Of a stretch of DNA of 64,000 bases, positions 1-9,297 are shown in pieces. The position numbers and the translations under genes are program-made. Where the stretch lies: NCBI GenBank assembly GCA_019247715.1, contig JAFBAO010000088.1, positions 1 through 64,000 on the forward strand, written 5' to 3'. Origin of the DNA: Caulobacteraceae bacterium. Lineage in GTDB: Bacteria; Pseudomonadota; Alphaproteobacteria; Caulobacterales; Caulobacteraceae. The notes beneath the pieces were generated by a model that made no database searches, was not told where the DNA came from, and worked only from the letters and a program-made list of their open reading frames with translations. Every line of letters starts with the position of its first letter. Positions within the stretch are counted from its first letter, which is position 1.

Positions 1-660
1 AACGAGGTCCCGATCCGCAACCTGCAGAACAAGCTCGCCGACCGAGGCGTGCGCCTCTACACCGAGCGCGACCATCCGGGCATCCACGTTTCCGGCCATC
101 CCTGCCGCGAGGAGCTCCGCCGGATGTACCAGTGGGCGAGGCCCAAGATCGCGGTGCCGACCCACGGCGAGCGCCGCCATCTGCTCGAGCACGTCAACCT
201 CGCCAGGGACATGCAGGTGGCCGAGGCGATCGCGCCCCGCAACGGCGACATGGTCCGCCTCGCCCCCGGCCGCGCGGAGGTGGTGGACGAGGTCCCTGCG
301 GGCCGCCTCTACGTCGACGCCGGTGTCGTCACCCCCGAGCATGGGGAAGCCCTGCGCCAGCGCCGGCACGCGGCGTTCAACGGCGTCCTGGCGGTGAGCG
401 TCGCTCTCGACCGCAAGGGGCGGATCGCCTCGGGGCCGCAGGTGCGCGCGCTCGGCCTGCCGGCCGATGCGGACTATCGGCTCGACGAGGCGATGGACGA
501 CCTCGCTGGCGAGGCGGAGGCGGCGCTGAAGAAGCTCGGCCCCGGCGAGCGCGACGACGACCATGCGGTGGAGAGCGCCCTCTCGCGAGCGGTCAAGCGC
601 GCCGCCTTCCGGATCTGGGAGCGCCGCCCGGTGGTGGAGACCACGGTGCTGCGGCTGTGA
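1..660 (+). CDS. rnj: Ribonuclease J, C-terminal part (5' end outside window)
   Basis: The frame is open from the first base and ends at a TGA at 658-660, so this is the last 219 residues of a longer protein. It begins NEVPIRNLQNKLADRGVRLY and continues with HPCREELRRMYQWARPKIAVPTHGE-like text, which matches the beta-CASP/metallo-beta-lactamase segment of RNase J. The C-terminal third resembles the RNase J C-terminal domain (FNGVLAVSVALDRKGRIASGPQV). Family role: 5'-3' exo- and endoribonuclease in mRNA decay and rRNA maturation. The next gene starts inside its stop codon (GTGA overlap), so the two are probably co-translated. The catalytic His/Asp motifs lie upstream of the window. Confidence 0.9.
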   Translation, partial: NEVPIRNLQNKLADRGVRLYTERDHPGIHVSGHPCREELRRMYQWARPKIAVPTHGERRHLLEHVNLARDMQVAEAIAPRNGDMVRLAPGRAEVVDEVPAGRLYVDAGVVTPEHGEALRQRRHAAFNGVLAVSVALDRKGRIASGPQVRALGLPADADYRLDEAMDDLAGEAEAALKKLGPGERDDDHAVESALSRAVKRAAFRIWERRPVVETTVLRL

Positions 661-1454
661 GCGCCGCCGCCTCGCCCCCCGCCAAGGGCGGCTATTTCTA
701 CACCTTCGACGGCGAGCGCTGGACGCCCAAGGGGCCGAGCCGCAGCCCCTGGGACCGGGGCGCGCTCAGCGGCATGGCGGTGGCCGGGCTCCTCACGCAT
801 CTCGCCGAGGAGGTGGCGGCGCCGGTCCCCATGCTGCCGGCCCATCTCACCATCGACATCCTGCGGCCCGTGCCCTACGCGCCGCTGGCGGTGCGCTCGG
901 CGGTGGTCCGGGAGGGCCGGCGGTTCCAGCTTCTGGAGACCTACCTGCTGGCGGACAAAGAGCCGGCGGCCAGGGCGAGGGTGCTGCGGGTGCGCGAGGC
1001 GCCATCGCCTACGGTGCCGGCGCCCTTGCCCTATCCGCCGCCCGAGGCGGCCGGCGACCAGCCCTATTTCCCGCCCGGGCACGGCATGCTGAGCCTGCTG
1101 GAGACGCGCCTCATCCAGAACGCGAAGGTGGGCGCCTCGGGGGGCGGGGTCATCTGGGCCCGCTACGAGGCTGAGCTCGCGCCGCGCCTGCCCATCGCCG
1201 GCGTGGTGATGGCGGCCATGCTCTCGGACTTCGGCAACGGCCTCTCCCGTATCCTCGACCGCCGCCAGTGGAGCTTCGCCAACCTGGACATCTCGGTGCA
1301 CCTGGTGCGCCGGCCCGTCGGGGAGTGGATGCTGGTGGCCGCCGACGGGCTCCTGGAGGGCCTGGGCGTCGGCCTTTCCAACATGCTGCTCGGCGACCGC
1401 CAGGGCGAGGTGGGTCGCTCGCACCAGTCGCTGTTCATCGCGCCGATGGGCTGA
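657..1454 (+). CDS. Thioesterase family protein (acyl-CoA, double hot-dog)
   Basis: About 265 residues. The chosen GTG overlaps the RNase J stop by 4 bases, and translation from it gives a plausible N-terminus (GYFYTFDGERWTPKGPSRSPW). The sequence resembles TesB-like acyl-CoA thioesterases: an N-terminal hot-dog segment with HLTIDILRPVPYAPL, and a second segment with SFANLDISVHLVRRPVGEWMLV near the C-terminus. The expected reaction is hydrolysis of an acyl-CoA thioester in the cytoplasm; the substrate cannot be told. An acyl-CoA ligase follows 58 bases downstream, which suggests a small acyl-CoA metabolism pair. Longer open frames upstream in this frame only overlap RNase J and were not used. 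Confidence 0.8.
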   Translation: MSAAASPPAKGGYFYTFDGERWTPKGPSRSPWDRGALSGMAVAGLLTHLAEEVAAPVPMLPAHLTIDILRPVPYAPLAVRSAVVREGRRFQLLETYLLADKEPAARARVLRVREAPSPTVPAPLPYPPPEAAGDQPYFPPGHGMLSLLETRLIQNAKVGASGGGVIWARYEAELAPRLPIAGVVMAAMLSDFGNGLSRILDRRQWSFANLDISVHLVRRPVGEWMLVAADGLLEGLGVGLSNMLLGDRQGEVGRSHQSLFIAPMG

Positions 1455-1512
1455 CCGCCCGGCCCGAACGCCGGCCTGGACTTCCGGGCCGCGCGTGGCG
1501 TAGGCGAAGGGC

Positions 1513-3021
1513 ATGACCACCTTCCACGAGCGCATCCGCAAGACCCTGAAGATAGACCCGCAGGCGACCGCCATCGAGTTCCGTGGTGAGTGGATGAGCT
1601 GGGGGGAGCTCGGCCGGATCGTCGAGGGCGTCGATGCGGCCCTGGCGCAGGCGGGCCTGCCGGCCGACGGGGGCGCCGGCCTCGTCATGCGCAACACGCC
1701 GCCGATCTGCGGGGCGGTGCTCTCGCTGATCGCCAGCGACCGCTGCCTCATCACCCTCAATCCCTACTATCCCGACGCCACCCTGGCCGAAGACGTGCGC
1801 AAGCTGCGCCCGGCGGCGGTGGTCGCCTCCAAGATGGACTGGGAGCGCCCGGCGTTCCGCGAGGCCGCCCGCGAGATCGGCGCGGCGGGGATCGAGATCG
1901 CCGAAGACGGCGCGGTGCGGCTCGTCCCCGGCCTGGAAGCCATCGGCCCCGGCGAGCATTTCCAGCCCGAGGAGGATGTCGGCATCTACATGCTGACGTC
2001 GGGCACCACAGGGCCGCCCAAGCGGATCCCCATGACCCGCCACCGGATCCTGAAGACCCTGGAGGGCGCCGCGCAGCAGTTCGAGAAGAACCGCACCCTC
2101 GAGGACGAGCCGGTCCTTCGCAAGGCGGTGATGATCCACCAGGGCTCTATGACCCACGTCGGGGGGCTCTGGAACCTGATCAGCGCGGTGATGGGGGGCT
2201 TTCGGATCTGCCTGCTCGACAAGTTCAACGCCGCCGAGTGGCGCCGGGCCATCGCGGTCCACAAGCCGCGCGCCGCGGGCTTGCCGCCAAGCGCGGTGCG
2301 CATGCTGCTCGACACCGACGCCACCAAGGAAGAGCTTTCCAGCCTCGTGGCCCTGCGTTGCGGCACCGCGCCGCTCGACGCCGACACCATCGACGCGGTG
2401 TGGGACCGCTGGGGCCTTGCGGTGCTGACCAGCTACGGCTCGACCGAGTTCACCGGCGTGGCCGGCTGGCAGATCGACGACTTCCGCAAGAACTGGAAGG
2501 CCAAGCGCGGCGCGGCCGGCAGGCTGAACCCCATCTACGAGGCCCGGGTCCGCGACCTGGAGACCGACGAGATCCTGCCGCCCGGCAAGGAAGGGGTGCT
2601 CGAGCTGCGCGGCGACCACGTCTGGAACGGCCAGTGGGTGCGCACCACCGACCGGGCAATCCTCGACGAGGACAAGTACATCTGGATCAAGGGCCGGCTC
2701 GACAACGCCATCAACCGGGGCGGCTTCAAGGTCCACGGCGAAGAGATCGCCAGCGTCCTCAACCAGCATCCGGACGTGCGCGAGGCCTGCGTCGTAGGGG
2801 TGCCGGACAAGCGGCTGGGCGAGGCCCCGGCGGCGGCGGTGATCCTGAGGGACGGCGGGCGCCTGACCGAGGAGGAGCTGCGCGCCTGGGCCCGCGAGCA
2901 CATGCTGCCCTACCAGGTCCCGGTGCGCTTCGTGTTCGTGGACGACCTGCCGCGCACCGCCTCGGAAAAGCCGATGCTGCCGGCCGTCCGCGCCCTGCTC
3001 GCCGAGGCGGCCGAGGCCTAG
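1513..3021 (+). CDS. AMP-binding acyl-CoA synthetase/ligase
   Basis: 502 residues, typical for the ANL (acyl-CoA synthetase) superfamily. The P-loop signature TSGTTGPPK lies at about residues 162-170, the adenylate-binding YGSTEFTG at about 313, the hinge/AMP region with NRGGFKVHGEEI near 400, and the C-terminal catalytic lysine in RTASEKPML near 487. Family role: ATP-dependent activation of a carboxylic acid to acyl-AMP and then acyl-CoA. The acid used here is unknown. It starts with ATG about 60 bases after the thioesterase, on the same strand, consistent with a shared operon. Confidence 0.88.
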   Translation: MTTFHERIRKTLKIDPQATAIEFRGEWMSWGELGRIVEGVDAALAQAGLPADGGAGLVMRNTPPICGAVLSLIASDRCLITLNPYYPDATLAEDVRKLRPAAVVASKMDWERPAFREAAREIGAAGIEIAEDGAVRLVPGLEAIGPGEHFQPEEDVGIYMLTSGTTGPPKRIPMTRHRILKTLEGAAQQFEKNRTLEDEPVLRKAVMIHQGSMTHVGGLWNLISAVMGGFRICLLDKFNAAEWRRAIAVHKPRAAGLPPSAVRMLLDTDATKEELSSLVALRCGTAPLDADTIDAVWDRWGLAVLTSYGSTEFTGVAGWQIDDFRKNWKAKRGAAGRLNPIYEARVRDLETDEILPPGKEGVLELRGDHVWNGQWVRTTDRAILDEDKYIWIKGRLDNAINRGGFKVHGEEIASVLNQHPDVREACVVGVPDKRLGEAPAAAVILRDGGRLTEEELRAWAREHMLPYQVPVRFVFVDDLPRTASEKPMLPAVRALLAEAAEA

Positions 3022-3116
3022 GGCCATGAGCACCGGCGGCCTTCCTTCGCGCGTCCAGCTCCAGTGACCGGCGGCGTGTCATCCGAGCCTCGCGGCGATC
3101 GTGGGATGACCTAGAT

Positions 3117-4076
3117 ATGATCGTCGCTCATCCGCCGCATCCGAAAGGGGAGGGCGCACCGCACGGCGCGGCGGTCTGGCTCGACCTGACTGACCCCAAC
3201 GAGGCCGAGCGCTCTCTGGTGGAGGACCACGCCGGCGTGCGGCTTCCCACGCGCTCCGAGCTGGCCGAGATCGAGCAGTCGTCGCGGCTGGCCTACAGGG
3301 ACGGGGTGCTGCGCCTCACCGCCCCGGTGATCGCCAAGGCGGACACCGACCACCCGAGCCTTTCGGAGGTCGGCCTGATCCTCACCGCGCGGCTGCTGAT
3401 CACAGTGCGCTACGATCATCTGAAGAGCTTCGAGGCCGCGGCCGACAAGATTGACGCCGAAGGCCCTCCGGCCTCCGGGCCGGACGCGTTCATCACCCTT
3501 CTGGAGGCCTTCGTCGACCGGCAGGCCGACCTTCTGGAGGAGGCCAGAGCCCGGCTCGACCAGATCTCGCACCGGGTCTTCCGCCGCAGCACCGCCGACC
3601 CGTTGCGCGCCCGGCTATCGGGCGGAGTGATGCGCGAGCGGCTGCAGACGCTCGGCCGGATCGGCGAGCGCATCTCGATGATTCGCGAAAGCCTGCTGGC
3701 GGTGGAGCGGATGGTCCCCTTCGCCCTCGATTCCGCCAAAGACTGGTTCGCCGGCGACCTTGGCGTGCGCCTCAAGGGCGTGCGCGAGGACATCGGCTCG
3801 ATCAGCCTCTTCGAGGAGCACCTGCTCGGCAAGGTCCAGTTCCTGCTGGATGCGGTGCTGGGCTTCATCAGCATCGAGCAGAACGACATCTTCAAGGTGC
3901 TGACCATCGCCTCGGTAGTGGGCATCTTCCCGACCCTGGTGGTGGGCTGGTACGGCATGAACTTCCACAACATGCCGGAGTTCGGCTGGCGCTATGGCTA
4001 CCAGTTCGGCATCGCCGCGATCGTGCTCTCCACCATCGCCCCGCTGCTCTGGTTCAAGTGGCGCGGCTGGCTCTGA
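3117..4076 (+). CDS. CorA-family magnesium/divalent cation transporter
   Basis: 319 residues. It has a long soluble N-terminal domain rich in charged helices, then two C-terminal membrane segments. The first ends in the diagnostic CorA motif GMN (residues 280-282, YGMNFHNMPE) and the second is GIAAIVLSTIAPLLWFKW near the C-terminus. Family role: pentameric channel for Mg2+ or, in some members, efflux of Zn2+/Co2+. The conserved GMN loop favours a transport role; the ion cannot be decided from sequence. The gene stands alone, about 95 bases after the ligase. Confidence 0.9.
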   Translation: MIVAHPPHPKGEGAPHGAAVWLDLTDPNEAERSLVEDHAGVRLPTRSELAEIEQSSRLAYRDGVLRLTAPVIAKADTDHPSLSEVGLILTARLLITVRYDHLKSFEAAADKIDAEGPPASGPDAFITLLEAFVDRQADLLEEARARLDQISHRVFRRSTADPLRARLSGGVMRERLQTLGRIGERISMIRESLLAVERMVPFALDSAKDWFAGDLGVRLKGVREDIGSISLFEEHLLGKVQFLLDAVLGFISIEQNDIFKVLTIASVVGIFPTLVVGWYGMNFHNMPEFGWRYGYQFGIAAIVLSTIAPLLWFKWRGWL

Positions 4077-4210
4077 GGCCATCGCCATAGCCCGGCCTCC
4101 GCGAGCGTCCAGAAAGCCTCGAAGAAGGCGGGGCGGCGGGACGGATCGGAACATCCCGGCGCGCCGAAGCGTTTGCTTACATCTTCTTGACGGCGACGCT
4201 GGCGATACGA

Positions 4211-4498
4211 ATGGAACCCTTATTCCGTTTCAGCCTAGGTGAGCGGGACGGCGATGATTCTTATGGGGATCATCGACGCGACAGTGACCGAGGAAGTGTA
4301 TTGGACGCTCGCTCCCCCTTCGCCGGCTCGGGCGAACCGGAAGACGCAAGTCTCAATGTGGCGGTGCGAGGCGAAGAGGTGATCATCTTCCTGCCGGGCG
4401 GGGCCGCCATCGCCATGAGCGCCCAGGACGCCACCATCTCGGCGCGAAGGCTGCTCGACGCGGCCGAGGTGGCCAAGGGCCGCATCCCGAACGGCTGA
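4211..4498 (+). CDS. Small protein of unknown function
   Basis: About 95 residues from the first in-frame ATG. The conserved-looking part is the C-terminal half, with GEEVIIFLPGGAAIAMSAQD followed by an amphipathic helix ending AAEVAKGRIPNG. The N-terminus is uncertain: an upstream in-frame TTG at 4187 overlaps a TTGACG that looks like a -35 box, and a TTG at 4301 follows a GAGGAAG stretch. No known domain was recognised. It is followed by a GC-rich hairpin and then the kdp operon. Confidence 0.55.
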   Translation: MEPLFRFSLGERDGDDSYGDHRRDSDRGSVLDARSPFAGSGEPEDASLNVAVRGEEVIIFLPGGAAIAMSAQDATISARRLLDAAEVAKGRIPNG

Positions 4499-4512
4499 GC
4501 CGGCCGCGAGAT

Positions 4513-4545
4513 CCCGGCGCGCGCCGAACGGGCGCCGGGGCCGTC
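4513..4545 (+). terminator. Possible hairpin terminator after the small unknown gene
   Basis: The 8-base arms CCCGGCGC (4513-4520) and GCGCCGGG (4532-4539) can pair around an 11-base loop. The following bases (gccgtcttgcttt) are only mildly T-rich, so this is a weak intrinsic terminator candidate. It lies between the small unknown gene and the kdp leader. Confidence 0.35.
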
Positions 4546-4702
4546 TTGCTTTGGCCCGACCTTTGGTGGACGCCGACCCGCCTTTACGTCTCCCTTACGG
4601 GGCGCGCCCCGGATCGGAATGGAGAGCTTACGCGGATAGGGGCTAGTCCCTGATCGCCGCAGACGGCGCTCGCCCGCCTGCCTGGCCGAAGGGACCGGGG
4701 CA

Positions 4703-4786
4703 ATGCTCGACCTCATCTACATCGTTCTCGGCGTCGCGGTGTTGGGCGCCTTCCTCCTCTACGCCGTAGGGCTTCGGAGGATCTGA
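4703..4786 (+). CDS. 27-residue single-helix peptide preceding kdpF
   Basis: ATG to TGA gives 27 residues: MLDLIYIVLGVAVLGAFLLY, then a short basic tail (AVGLRRI). Almost all of it is one transmembrane helix, with the positive charges at the C-terminus. The stop is one base before the kdpF ATG, so the two would be translated as a coupled pair. Small one-helix ORFs at this place occur in other kdp operons and are often left unannotated. Function unknown; an accessory membrane peptide of the Kdp complex is an inference from position only. Confidence 0.6.
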   Translation: MLDLIYIVLGVAVLGAFLLYAVGLRRI

Positions 4787-4787
4787 C

Positions 4788-4874
4788 ATGCTCGTCGAGC
4801 TCATCTACGGCGCGGCGGCCCTGTTCGTCGCCGGCTACATGATCGCGGCCCTGCTGCGTCCCGACAAATTCTAG
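4788..4874 (+). CDS. kdpF: K+-transporting ATPase subunit KdpF
   Basis: 28 residues forming one transmembrane helix and ending in the KdpF-type tail LLRPDKF (compare LLRPERF in other species). It sits 12 bases before kdpA in the standard order. Family role: small hydrophobic subunit that stabilises the KdpFABC complex in the inner membrane. Confidence 0.85.
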   Translation: MLVELIYGAAALFVAGYMIAALLRPDKF

Positions 4875-4886
4875 GAAACCGATCCG

Positions 4887-6599
4887 ATGAACGCGAGCGG
4901 CTGGGCCGAGATCCTTTTCACCATCGGCGTCACCGTCGCCCTGGCCTTCCCGCTGGGGATCTACATGGCGCGCGTCTGGCAGGGTGAGAGCACCTGGCTC
5001 GACCCCGTCTTCAGGCCGGTGGAACGCGGGCTCTACTGGACCTTCGGGATCGATCCGAACAAGAGCCAGAACTGGTTCGGCTACACCGCCTCGATGCTGG
5101 CCTTCAGCGCCGCGAGCTTCGTCGTGCTCTACCTCATTCTGCGCTTCCAGGACCTGCTGCCGTTCAACCCGCAAGGGTTCAAGGGCGCGAGCCCGGACCT
5201 CGCGTTCAACACGGCGGTCAGCTTCATCACGAACACCAACTGGCAGTCCTATGTACCGGAGGCGACGCTCTCGGCCTTCTCCCAGATGGCGGGCCTCACC
5301 AGCCACAACTTCCTCTCGGCCGCCGCCGGCATCGCCATCGCCGCCGCAGTAGCGCGCGCCTTCGCGGCCAACCGCGGGGAGGGGCTCGGCAACTTCTGGG
5401 CCGACCTGACCCGGATCAGCCTCTACATCCTGCTACCGCTCGCCGTGGTCGTGGCCCTGTTCTTTGTCGCGCAGGGCGAGCCCCAGACGCTCACCGGCCA
5501 CGTGGACGCGGTCGGGATCGAGGGCGGCAAGCAGACCATCATCCTCTATCCCACCGCCAGCCAGGAGGCGATCAAGCAGCTCGGCACCAACGGCGGGGGG
5601 ATCTTCAACGCCAACTCCGCCCACCCGTACGAGAACCCGACTGCTTGGACCAACCTCCTCGAGATCATCGCGATGAACGTGCTGGGCTACGCCTGCGCCA
5701 TCGCCTTCGGCATCGTGGCGCTCGCCCGCAAGGAGGCCCGCGCCCTGGTGGCGGTGATGGCGCTCTTCGTGCTGGGCGCCTCGGCGGTGATCTACTGGAC
5801 CGAGACGCAAGCCCCCCCGGCGATGCTCGCCGTTCACGCCGCCACCGCGGTGAACATGGAAGGAAAGGAAGTCCGCTTCGGCGCGCCGTCGACGGCGGTC
5901 TGGGCGGCGGCCACCACCGGCGCCTCCGACGGCGGCGTCAACGGCATGCACGACAGCTTCATGCCGCTTGGCGGCGGGATGGCGATGTTCATGATCCAGC
6001 TCGGCGAGATGCTGCCCGGCGGGGTGGGCTCGGGCCTCTACGGCATGGTGGTGATGGCGCTCATCGCCGTCTTCGTCGCCGGGCTCATGGTCGGGCGAAC
6101 GCCGGAGTACCTCGGCAAGAAGATCGAGGCGCGCGAGGTCAAGCTCGCCATGCTGGCGGTGCTGATCCTGCCGCTCTCGATCCTGGGATTTGCGGCGCTG
6201 GCGGCGGTGCTGCCCGTCGCTCTCAAGGCGCTGGAGAATTCCGGGCCCCACGGCCTTTCGGAGATCCTCTACGCCTACTCCTCGGCGACCGGGAACAACG
6301 GCTCGGCCTTCGCCGGCCTCTCGGCCAACGTCCCCTACTGGAACGCGACCCTCGGGATCGCCATGCTCCTGGGCCGCTTCGCCTACGTGGTCCCGGTGCT
6401 GGCCATGGCCGGCGCCATCGTGGCCAAGCCCAAGCTCGCCCCCACCGCCGGCACCCTGCCGACCCACGGGCCGCTGTTCATCAGCCTGCTTATGGGGGTG
6501 ATCCTGATCATGGGCGGGCTGCAGTTCTTCCCCGCTCAAGCCCTCGGCCCGATCGTGGAGCACTTCCAGGTGCTCCAGACCGTCGCAGCCCAGCACTGA
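4887..6599 (+). CDS. kdpA: K+-transporting ATPase subunit KdpA (channel-like)
   Basis: 570 residues, normal length, with about ten membrane segments. Pore/selectivity-filter regions are visible: [10 protein letters not shown] (~115), [19 protein letters not shown] (~230) and [14 protein letters not shown] (~465). KdpA belongs to the superfamily of K+ transporters and provides the selectivity filter that takes up K+ at micromolar levels. It is followed 22 bases later by kdpB. Confidence 0.97.
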   Translation: MNASGWAEILFTIGVTVALAFPLGIYMARVWQGESTWLDPVFRPVERGLYWTFGIDPNKSQNWFGYTASMLAFSAASFVVLYLILRFQDLLPFNPQGFKGASPDLAFNTAVSFITNTNWQSYVPEATLSAFSQMAGLTSHNFLSAAAGIAIAAAVARAFAANRGEGLGNFWADLTRISLYILLPLAVVVALFFVAQGEPQTLTGHVDAVGIEGGKQTIILYPTASQEAIKQLGTNGGGIFNANSAHPYENPTAWTNLLEIIAMNVLGYACAIAFGIVALARKEARALVAVMALFVLGASAVIYWTETQAPPAMLAVHAATAVNMEGKEVRFGAPSTAVWAAATTGASDGGVNGMHDSFMPLGGGMAMFMIQLGEMLPGGVGSGLYGMVVMALIAVFVAGLMVGRTPEYLGKKIEAREVKLAMLAVLILPLSILGFAALAAVLPVALKALENSGPHGLSEILYAYSSATGNNGSAFAGLSANVPYWNATLGIAMLLGRFAYVVPVLAMAGAIVAKPKLAPTAGTLPTHGPLFISLLMGVILIMGGLQFFPAQALGPIVEHFQVLQTVAAQH

Positions 6600-6621
6600 T
6601 CCTTTTGGAGATCCGTCTGCA

Positions 6622-8688
6622 ATGACCGACGTTGTTGCTGTTCCTCACCTGGGCGAAAAGCGCCGCTCCGCCGTGGCATCCACCGCCCTGTCCTCGAGTG
6701 TCATGGTGCGGGCCGTGCGCGATTCCTTCGTCAAGCTCGACCCGCGCCAACTCTCCCGTAATCCGGTGATCCTGGCCACCGAGGTGGTGGCGGTGCTGGC
6801 CACCATCTCCACCATCGACGCCTTCCGCACCGGCGCCTCGCCCTGGTGGGCGTTCCAGCTGGCGCTCTGGCTCTGGTTCACGGTGCTGTTCGCCAATTTC
6901 GCCGAAAGCATCGCCGAGGGCCGGGGCAAGGCCGCCGCCGACGCCCTGCGCGCGCAGCGGGTGGACGTGCAGGCCAAGCGCCTGGACGACAAGGGCGGTT
7001 TCGTCCTGACGCCCGCCTTCAAGCTGCACGCCGGCGACGTCGTGCTGGTGGAGGCCGGCGACATGGTCCCCTCCGACGGCGACATCGTCGAGGGCGTGGC
7101 CTCCGTGAACGAGGCGGCCATCACCGGCGAATCCGCGCCGGTCATCCGCGAAAGCGGCGGTGACCGCTCGGCGGTGACCGGCGGCACCACGGTGGTCTCC
7201 GACTGGATCAAGGTGAAGATCACCGCCGATCCGGGGAACACCTTCCTCGACCGGATGATCGCCATGGTCGAAGGCGCCGAGCGGCGCAAGACGCCGAACG
7301 AGCTGGCGCTTACCGTGCTCTTGGCGGGCCTCACCATCATCTTCCTGATCGCGGTCGCGACTCTCTTGGGCCTTGGCCAGTATTCCGGCGTCAAGCTCGA
7401 CCCGCTGGTGCTGGGCGCGCTCTTCATCTGCCTCATCCCCACAACCATCGGGGCCCTGCTCTCGGCCATCGGCATCGCCGGCATGGACCGGCTCCTGAAG
7501 GTCAACGTGCTCGCCACTTCCGGACGGGCGGTGGAGGCCTCCGGCGACGTTGACACCCTGCTGCTCGACAAGACCGGCACCATCACCCACGGCAACCGGA
7601 TGGCTGCCGAAGTGGTCGCCGCGCCGGGCGTGCGCGCCGAGGTCGCCATGAAGGCGGCGATGATGGCTTCGCTGGCCGACGAGACCCCGGAAGGGCGCTC
7701 GATCGTAGACCTGGCGGTGGAGAAGGGGCTCACCGGCGTCCCCCCGGCGGGTTCCACGCCCGTCCCGTTCAGCGCTGCGACCCGGATCTCCGGTCTCGAC
7801 GCCGGCGCCGACAGCTGGCGCAAGGGGGCGGTGGACGCGGTCCTGAAGCTCGTCGGGCTGAGTGCGAACCAAGTCCCCGGCGAGCTCTCCGTCGCCGTGG
7901 ACCGGATCGCCCGAGCCGGCGGCACGCCGCTGGCGGTGGCCGAGAACGGCGTCCTCGTGGGGGTTATCCACCTGAAGGACGTGGTCAAGTCGGGGGTGAA
8001 GGAGCGGTTCGCGGACCTTCGCCGCATGGGCCTGCGCACCGTGATGATCACCGGCGACAACCCGGTCACCGCCGCGGCGATCGCCTCTGAGGCCGGCGTC
8101 GACGACTTCCTGGCCGAGGCCACCCCGGAGGACAAGCTGCGGCTGATCCGCGAGGAGCAGGGCAAGGGCCGGCTGGTGGCCATGTGCGGCGACGGCTCCA
8201 ACGACGCCCCGGCCCTAGCCCAGGCCGACGTGGGGGTCGCCATGCAGACCGGGACCCAGGCCGCGCGCGAGGCCGGCAACATGGTGGACCTCGACAGCGA
8301 CCCCACCAAGGTCATCGAGATCGTCGAGGTGGGCAAGCAGATGCTGATCACCCGCGGCGCGCTCACCACCTTCTCCATCGCCAACGACGTGGCCAAGTAC
8401 TTCGCCATCATCCCGGCGATCTTCGTGGTCTCCCTGCCGGCGTTGGGCGCGCTCAACGTCATGGGCCTCGCAAATCCGAAGAGCGCGATCCTCTCGGCGG
8501 TGATCTTCAACGCCCTGATCATCATCGCCCTCATCCCGCTGGCCCTACGCGGCGTGAAGTACCGGCCGATCGGCGCCTCCAAGCTGCTGCAGCGCAACCT
8601 CTTGATCTACGGCCTGGGCGGCGTCGTCGCCCCGTTCGTCGGGATCAAGATCGTCGACCTCATCATCACCACCCTCGGCCTCGCCTAA
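6622..8688 (+). CDS. kdpB: K+-transporting ATPase subunit KdpB (P-type ATPase)
   Basis: 688 residues. P-type ATPase motifs are all present: the A-domain TGES at 168-171 (also the site of inhibitory serine phosphorylation in E. coli), [15 protein letters not shown] in the M4 region (~270), the phosphorylation motif DKTGT at 316-320, and the hinge [16 protein letters not shown] near 523. It couples ATP hydrolysis to K+ movement through KdpA. A GGAG ribosome site precedes the ATG. The gene is intact. Confidence 0.98.
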   Translation: MTDVVAVPHLGEKRRSAVASTALSSSVMVRAVRDSFVKLDPRQLSRNPVILATEVVAVLATISTIDAFRTGASPWWAFQLALWLWFTVLFANFAESIAEGRGKAAADALRAQRVDVQAKRLDDKGGFVLTPAFKLHAGDVVLVEAGDMVPSDGDIVEGVASVNEAAITGESAPVIRESGGDRSAVTGGTTVVSDWIKVKITADPGNTFLDRMIAMVEGAERRKTPNELALTVLLAGLTIIFLIAVATLLGLGQYSGVKLDPLVLGALFICLIPTTIGALLSAIGIAGMDRLLKVNVLATSGRAVEASGDVDTLLLDKTGTITHGNRMAAEVVAAPGVRAEVAMKAAMMASLADETPEGRSIVDLAVEKGLTGVPPAGSTPVPFSAATRISGLDAGADSWRKGAVDAVLKLVGLSANQVPGELSVAVDRIARAGGTPLAVAENGVLVGVIHLKDVVKSGVKERFADLRRMGLRTVMITGDNPVTAAAIASEAGVDDFLAEATPEDKLRLIREEQGKGRLVAMCGDGSNDAPALAQADVGVAMQTGTQAAREAGNMVDLDSDPTKVIEIVEVGKQMLITRGALTTFSIANDVAKYFAIIPAIFVVSLPALGALNVMGLANPKSAILSAVIFNALIIIALIPLALRGVKYRPIGASKLLQRNLLIYGLGGVVAPFVGIKIVDLIITTLGLA

Positions 8689-8703
8689 GAGAAGGCCCCG
8701 ACC

Positions 8704-9297
8704 ATGCTCTCCGAAATCCGTCCCGCCATCGTCTCCACGGTGCTCTTCACTCTGCTGCTCGGTCTGGGCTATCCGCTCGCGGTCACCGCGGTCGCCGAAG
8801 CCGCCTTTCCCTACCAGGCGAACGGCAGCCTGGTCCGCGACGCGAAAGGGCAGGTGATCGGCTCGGCCCTGCTGGCCCAGCCTTTCGCCAAGGACGAGTA
8901 CCTGCATCCCAGGCCCTCGGCCGCCGGCTCGAACGGCTATGACCCCACCAGCTCCAGCGGCTCCAACTACGGCCCGCTGAGCAGCGACCTCGCCAAGCGG
9001 ATCAAGGGCGACGCCGAGGCCCTGCGCAAGTCCACCGGCCAAAGCGCGATCCCGGACGACGCGATCACCACTTCCGGCTCGGGCCTCGACCCCGACATCT
9101 CGCCCGGCTATGCCGACCTGCAGGCCGACCGGATCGCCAAGGCCCGCGGCGTCTCCGCCGATCAAGTGCGCAAGGTCATCGCCGAGCAAGTCCACGGCCC
9201 GGCGCTCGGGTTTATCGGCCAGCCCACCGTCAATGTGCTGATGACCAACCGCGCCCTCGACGCGGCCTTGCCGAGGGTGAATCCTAAGCTGGCATGA
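8704..9297 (+). CDS. kdpC: K+-transporting ATPase subunit KdpC
   Basis: 197 residues. One N-terminal membrane helix (IVSTVLFTLLLGLGYPLAVTA) is followed by a periplasmic domain with the typical RPSAAGSNGYDPTSSSGSNYGP and SGSGLDPDISP segments. KdpC is required for assembly and high-affinity function of KdpFABC. It overlaps kdpD by 4 bases (ATGA), so the pump and its sensor are in one transcript. Confidence 0.96.
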   Translation: MLSEIRPAIVSTVLFTLLLGLGYPLAVTAVAEAAFPYQANGSLVRDAKGQVIGSALLAQPFAKDEYLHPRPSAAGSNGYDPTSSSGSNYGPLSSDLAKRIKGDAEALRKSTGQSAIPDDAITTSGSGLDPDISPGYADLQADRIAKARGVSADQVRKVIAEQVHGPALGFIGQPTVNVLMTNRALDAALPRVNPKLA

